A DNA stretch of 8,569 nt from Gammaproteobacteria bacterium. GTDB lineage: Bacteria; Pseudomonadota; Gammaproteobacteria; Pseudomonadales; Pseudomonadaceae. The DNA is taken from assembly GCA_012800475.1 (NCBI GenBank), contig JAAZJF010000107.1, positions 1 to 8,569 on the forward strand, in the 5' to 3' direction. Within the stretch, counting starts at the first letter, position 1. The number at the start of each line of letters is the position of its first letter. This document shows, piece by piece, positions 6,648 through 8,569 of this stretch. The notes below the pieces were generated by a model that saw only the letters and a list, made by a program, of their open reading frames with translations, had not been told where the DNA came from and did no database searches. The position numbers and the translations under genes are program-made.

Positions 6648-8569
6648 ATGGGCTTTGATGCAGATGAAGAGATCCTCCAAGACTTTTTAGTGGAGGCAGG
6701 CGAGATTCTAGAATTGCTTTCCGAACAGCTCGTTGAGCTGGAGGGCAGTCCGGATGATATGAATCTGCTCAATGCGATTTTTCGCGGCTTTCATACTGTG
6801 AAAGGCGGTGCGGGCTTCTTGCAACTCGATGAATTGGTGGCCTGTTGTCATATCGCTGAAAACGTCTTTGATATCTTGCGCAAAGGCGAGCGTCGTGTCA
6901 CACCGGACCTGATGGATGTGGTGCTTGAAGCGCTCGATAGTGTCAATGAAATGTTCCAAGAAGTGCGTCAAGGTTTACCTTTAACGCCGGCAACCGATGA
7001 GTTACTGGCTGCTTTGACTGTCTTGGCTCAGCCAGAGAGTGCTGAAGTGGAGCAGGTTGCTGTATCTGCAGATAGCGATGATGCAGCCGATATCGAGTTT
7101 GACCAGCTGCTTGATGCCATTGCGCCAACGGCTGACAGTGCTGCGTCTGCGTCTGATAGCGATATGATTACTGACGATGAGTTTGAAGCCTTGTTGGATC
7201 AATTGCATGGTCCAGCAAACAGCCCATCAAGTCCTGTCGATGCACAAGAAGAAATGCCATTTGAGGCGCCCAGTGGCGCTGTGGCGGATGCCGATCAAAT
7301 CACGGATGATGAGTTTGAGGCTTTGCTTGATCAGTTGCACGGTGAAGGCAAGTTCAATACACAAGCCAATGCCGATGACGCACAGTCCGATCCAGTTGCG
7401 ACGCCACAACCCGCAGATGAACCCTTAGACCCATCGGTGATCAGTGACGATGAGTTTGAGGCACTATTGGATGAGTTGCACGGCAAAGGTCAATTTCAAA
7501 CATCAGTCGCGCAGAGCCATGCCGCTCCAGAGGCTGCGCCAGTTCAGTCAGCATCGACAGCAACACCTGCAGCTTCTGCCAAGCCTGCGGCTCAAGCTGC
7601 GCCTAAAGCCGCAGCCAAGCCTGAGTCGAACTACGCCAGCCCAGAGCGTCGTGCAGTGGCGCGTGCGCCAGCCCCTGAAGTTGAGACAACAGTGCGGGTT
7701 GATACTGCGCGCCTCGACGACATTATGAATATGGTTGGTGAGTTGGTGTTGGTGCGTAACCGCTTGGTGCGTTTGGGCGCTGATAGCGGCAATGAAACCA
7801 TGTCAAAAGTCGTCGCCAATCTCGATGTGGTCACTGGAGACTTGCAAGCAGCCGTGATGAAAACGCGGATGCAGCCTATTAAGAAAGTCTTTGGGCGTTT
7901 CCCTCGATTAGTGCGTGATATGGCGCGCAGTTTGAAAAAGCAAATTCGTTTGGAGTTGGTGGGTGAAGAAACCGACCTGGATAAAAATCTGGTTGAAGCT
8001 TTAGCCGACCCGCTGGTGCACTTAGTGCGTAACTCTGTGGACCATGGTATTGAGTCGCCAGAAGATCGTGTGGCTGCGGGTAAAGAGCCTGAAGGCTGTG
8101 TGATTTTAGCCGCCAGCCAAGAAGGCGATCATATTCAATTGACCATTACCGATGACGGTAAAGGCATGAACGCTGATATGTTGCGCAATAAAGCTATCGA
8201 GAAAGGCATGCTCGATAAAGAAGCCGCGGAGCGCCTCACCGATCTTGAATGTTATAACTTGATTTTTGCCGCAGGTTTTTCGACTAAAACTGAAGTATCG
8301 GATGTATCTGGACGTGGTGTGGGCATGGACGTGGTGAAAACCAAGATCGCCCAGCTCAATGGCACTGTGAATGTGTACTCCACACCTGGTCAAGGCTCGC
8401 AGGTGGTGATTAAAGTCCCATTAACCTTAGCAATTATGCCGACCTTAATGGTGATGCTGGCCAATCAAGCTTTTGCTTTTCCCTTGGTTAACGTCAATGA
8501 GATTTTTCATTTGGATTTGTCGCACACCAATATTGTCGATGGTCAGGAAGTGATTATCGTGCGCGATAA
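6648..8569 (+). CDS. cheA: Chemotaxis histidine kinase CheA (3' end beyond window)
   Basis: CheA autophosphorylates at the receptor array and passes phosphate to CheY and CheB. The ATG at 6648 follows AAGAGGGA (6635-6642). The frame is open to the window edge (640 codons plus two bases), so the gene is cut, not broken. P1 (about 1-110) has phosphoacceptor His49 in GFHTVKGGAGF. A linker of roughly 230 residues follows, acidic and then Pro/Ala-rich (about 292-345), carrying three copies of a 15-residue motif instead of a recognisable P2 domain. P3 dimerisation begins at about 349 (VRVDTARLDDIMNMVGELVL). The P4 ATPase shows the N box HLVRNSVDHGIE (458-469), G1 DDGKGM (502-507), F box AAGFSTK (541-547) and G2 SGRGVGMD (554-561). 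P5, which binds CheW, starts near 590 (PLTLAIMPTLMV) and is incomplete. Confidence 0.96.
   Translation, partial: MGFDADEEILQDFLVEAGEILELLSEQLVELEGSPDDMNLLNAIFRGFHTVKGGAGFLQLDELVACCHIAENVFDILRKGERRVTPDLMDVVLEALDSVNEMFQEVRQGLPLTPATDELLAALTVLAQPESAEVEQVAVSADSDDAADIEFDQLLDAIAPTADSAASASDSDMITDDEFEALLDQLHGPANSPSSPVDAQEEMPFEAPSGAVADADQITDDEFEALLDQLHGEGKFNTQANADDAQSDPVATPQPADEPLDPSVISDDEFEALLDELHGKGQFQTSVAQSHAAPEAAPVQSASTATPAASAKPAAQAAPKAAAKPESNYASPERRAVARAPAPEVETTVRVDTARLDDIMNMVGELVLVRNRLVRLGADSGNETMSKVVANLDVVTGDLQAAVMKTRMQPIKKVFGRFPRLVRDMARSLKKQIRLELVGEETDLDKNLVEALADPLVHLVRNSVDHGIESPEDRVAAGKEPEGCVILAASQEGDHIQLTITDDGKGMNADMLRNKAIEKGMLDKEAAERLTDLECYNLIFAAGFSTKTEVSDVSGRGVGMDVVKTKIAQLNGTVNVYSTPGQGSQVVIKVPLTLAIMPTLMVMLANQAFAFPLVNVNEIFHLDLSHTNIVDGQEVIIVRD
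7083..7127 (+). repeat. Degenerate upstream copy of the CheA linker motif
   Basis: Residues 146-160 of CheA (AADIEFDQLLDAIAP) align without gaps to the motif ITDDEFEALLDQLHG at Glu150, Phe151, Leu154, Leu155 and Asp156, with another acidic residue (Asp152) in place of Glu. The terminal LHG is lost. It lies 28 residues before copy 1, closer than the 44-47 residue spacing of the other copies. It could be a decayed fourth copy or chance similarity in an acidic linker. Confidence 0.5.
7167..7484 (+). repeat. Three copies of a 15-residue acidic/leucine motif in the CheA P1-P3 linker
   Basis: Copy 1 (7167-7211, residues 174-188) and copy 2 (7299-7343, 218-232) both encode ITDDEFEALLDQLHG. Copy 3 (7440-7484, 265-279) encodes ISDDEFEALLDELHG. 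Copy starts are 132 and 141 bases apart, and the spacers are unrelated acidic, low-complexity sequence. Copies 2 and 3 share a short extension after the motif (GxGxFxT). Copies 1 and 2 differ at nine of 45 bases, all synonymous. Each motif could form a short amphipathic helix. The resemblance to FliM and CheZ CheY-binding peptides suggests a docking role, which is inference. Confidence 0.9.

Noticed and set aside
7177..7728. Plus-strand open frames in another phase within the CheA linker (7177-7428 and 7444-7728)
   Set aside because: They are out-of-phase readings of the repetitive, Pro/Ala-rich linker. The CheA frame is continuous from P1 to P5 across this stretch, so there is neither a frameshift nor a separate gene.
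8561..8569. Apparent TAA at the very end of the window as a cheA stop
   Set aside because: In the CheA frame the last bases read GAT followed by AA, so the TAA is out of frame. CheA continues past the window, and P5 is clearly incomplete.
1..8569. CRISPR arrays, tRNA/rRNA genes, insertion sequences, phage or defence genes
   Set aside because: Nothing of the kind is visible. Nearly the whole window is conserved core flagellar and chemotaxis coding sequence with short intergenic gaps.

Overview
The window is a dense, plus-strand flagellar and chemotaxis cluster from a gammaproteobacterium, most like Pseudomonadaceae. The order flhA-flhF-fleN-fliA-cheY-cheZ-cheA is the pseudomonad polar-flagellum arrangement, and the proteins read as close relatives of the Pseudomonas versions: FlhA of 707 aa with Asp208, a long CheZ of 262 aa, and FleN opening with the conserved PVQVIAVTGGKGGVGKT block. 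Base composition looks near half G+C by eye, with many TTA/TTG leucine codons, so a lower-GC lineage than P. aeruginosa is likely. The exact genus is not determinable here.

Layout. Positions 1-153 are the last 50 codons of a gene for the beta subunit of a sodium-pumping oxaloacetate decarboxylase (oadB). A strong hairpin at 176-207 closes that unit. A short leader then holds a sigma-54-type promoter candidate (GG-N10-GC, 237-252) ahead of flhA. From flhA on, the genes are packed with gaps of 5-21 bases, except for an 88-base gap between fliA and cheY. cheA starts at 6648 and runs in frame off the right edge; 640 complete codons are present.

How the genes work together. FlhA is the export gate of the flagellar type III apparatus. 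FlhF (SRP-type GTPase) and FleN (MinD-type ATPase) set the polar position and number of flagella. FliA (sigma-28) switches on late flagellar and chemotaxis genes. CheA phosphorylates CheY, CheY-P binds the motor switch, and CheZ dephosphorylates it.

The most interesting signal lies in the CheA linker between the P1 and P3 domains. No folded P2-like domain is apparent there. Instead there are three near-identical 15-residue acidic/leucine motifs, plus a decayed fourth copy upstream. The motifs resemble the known CheY-binding peptides of FliM (N-terminus) and CheZ (C-terminus). Copies 1 and 2 have identical peptides but nine synonymous differences, which is direct evidence of selection on the peptide. 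The cluster is otherwise conventional.
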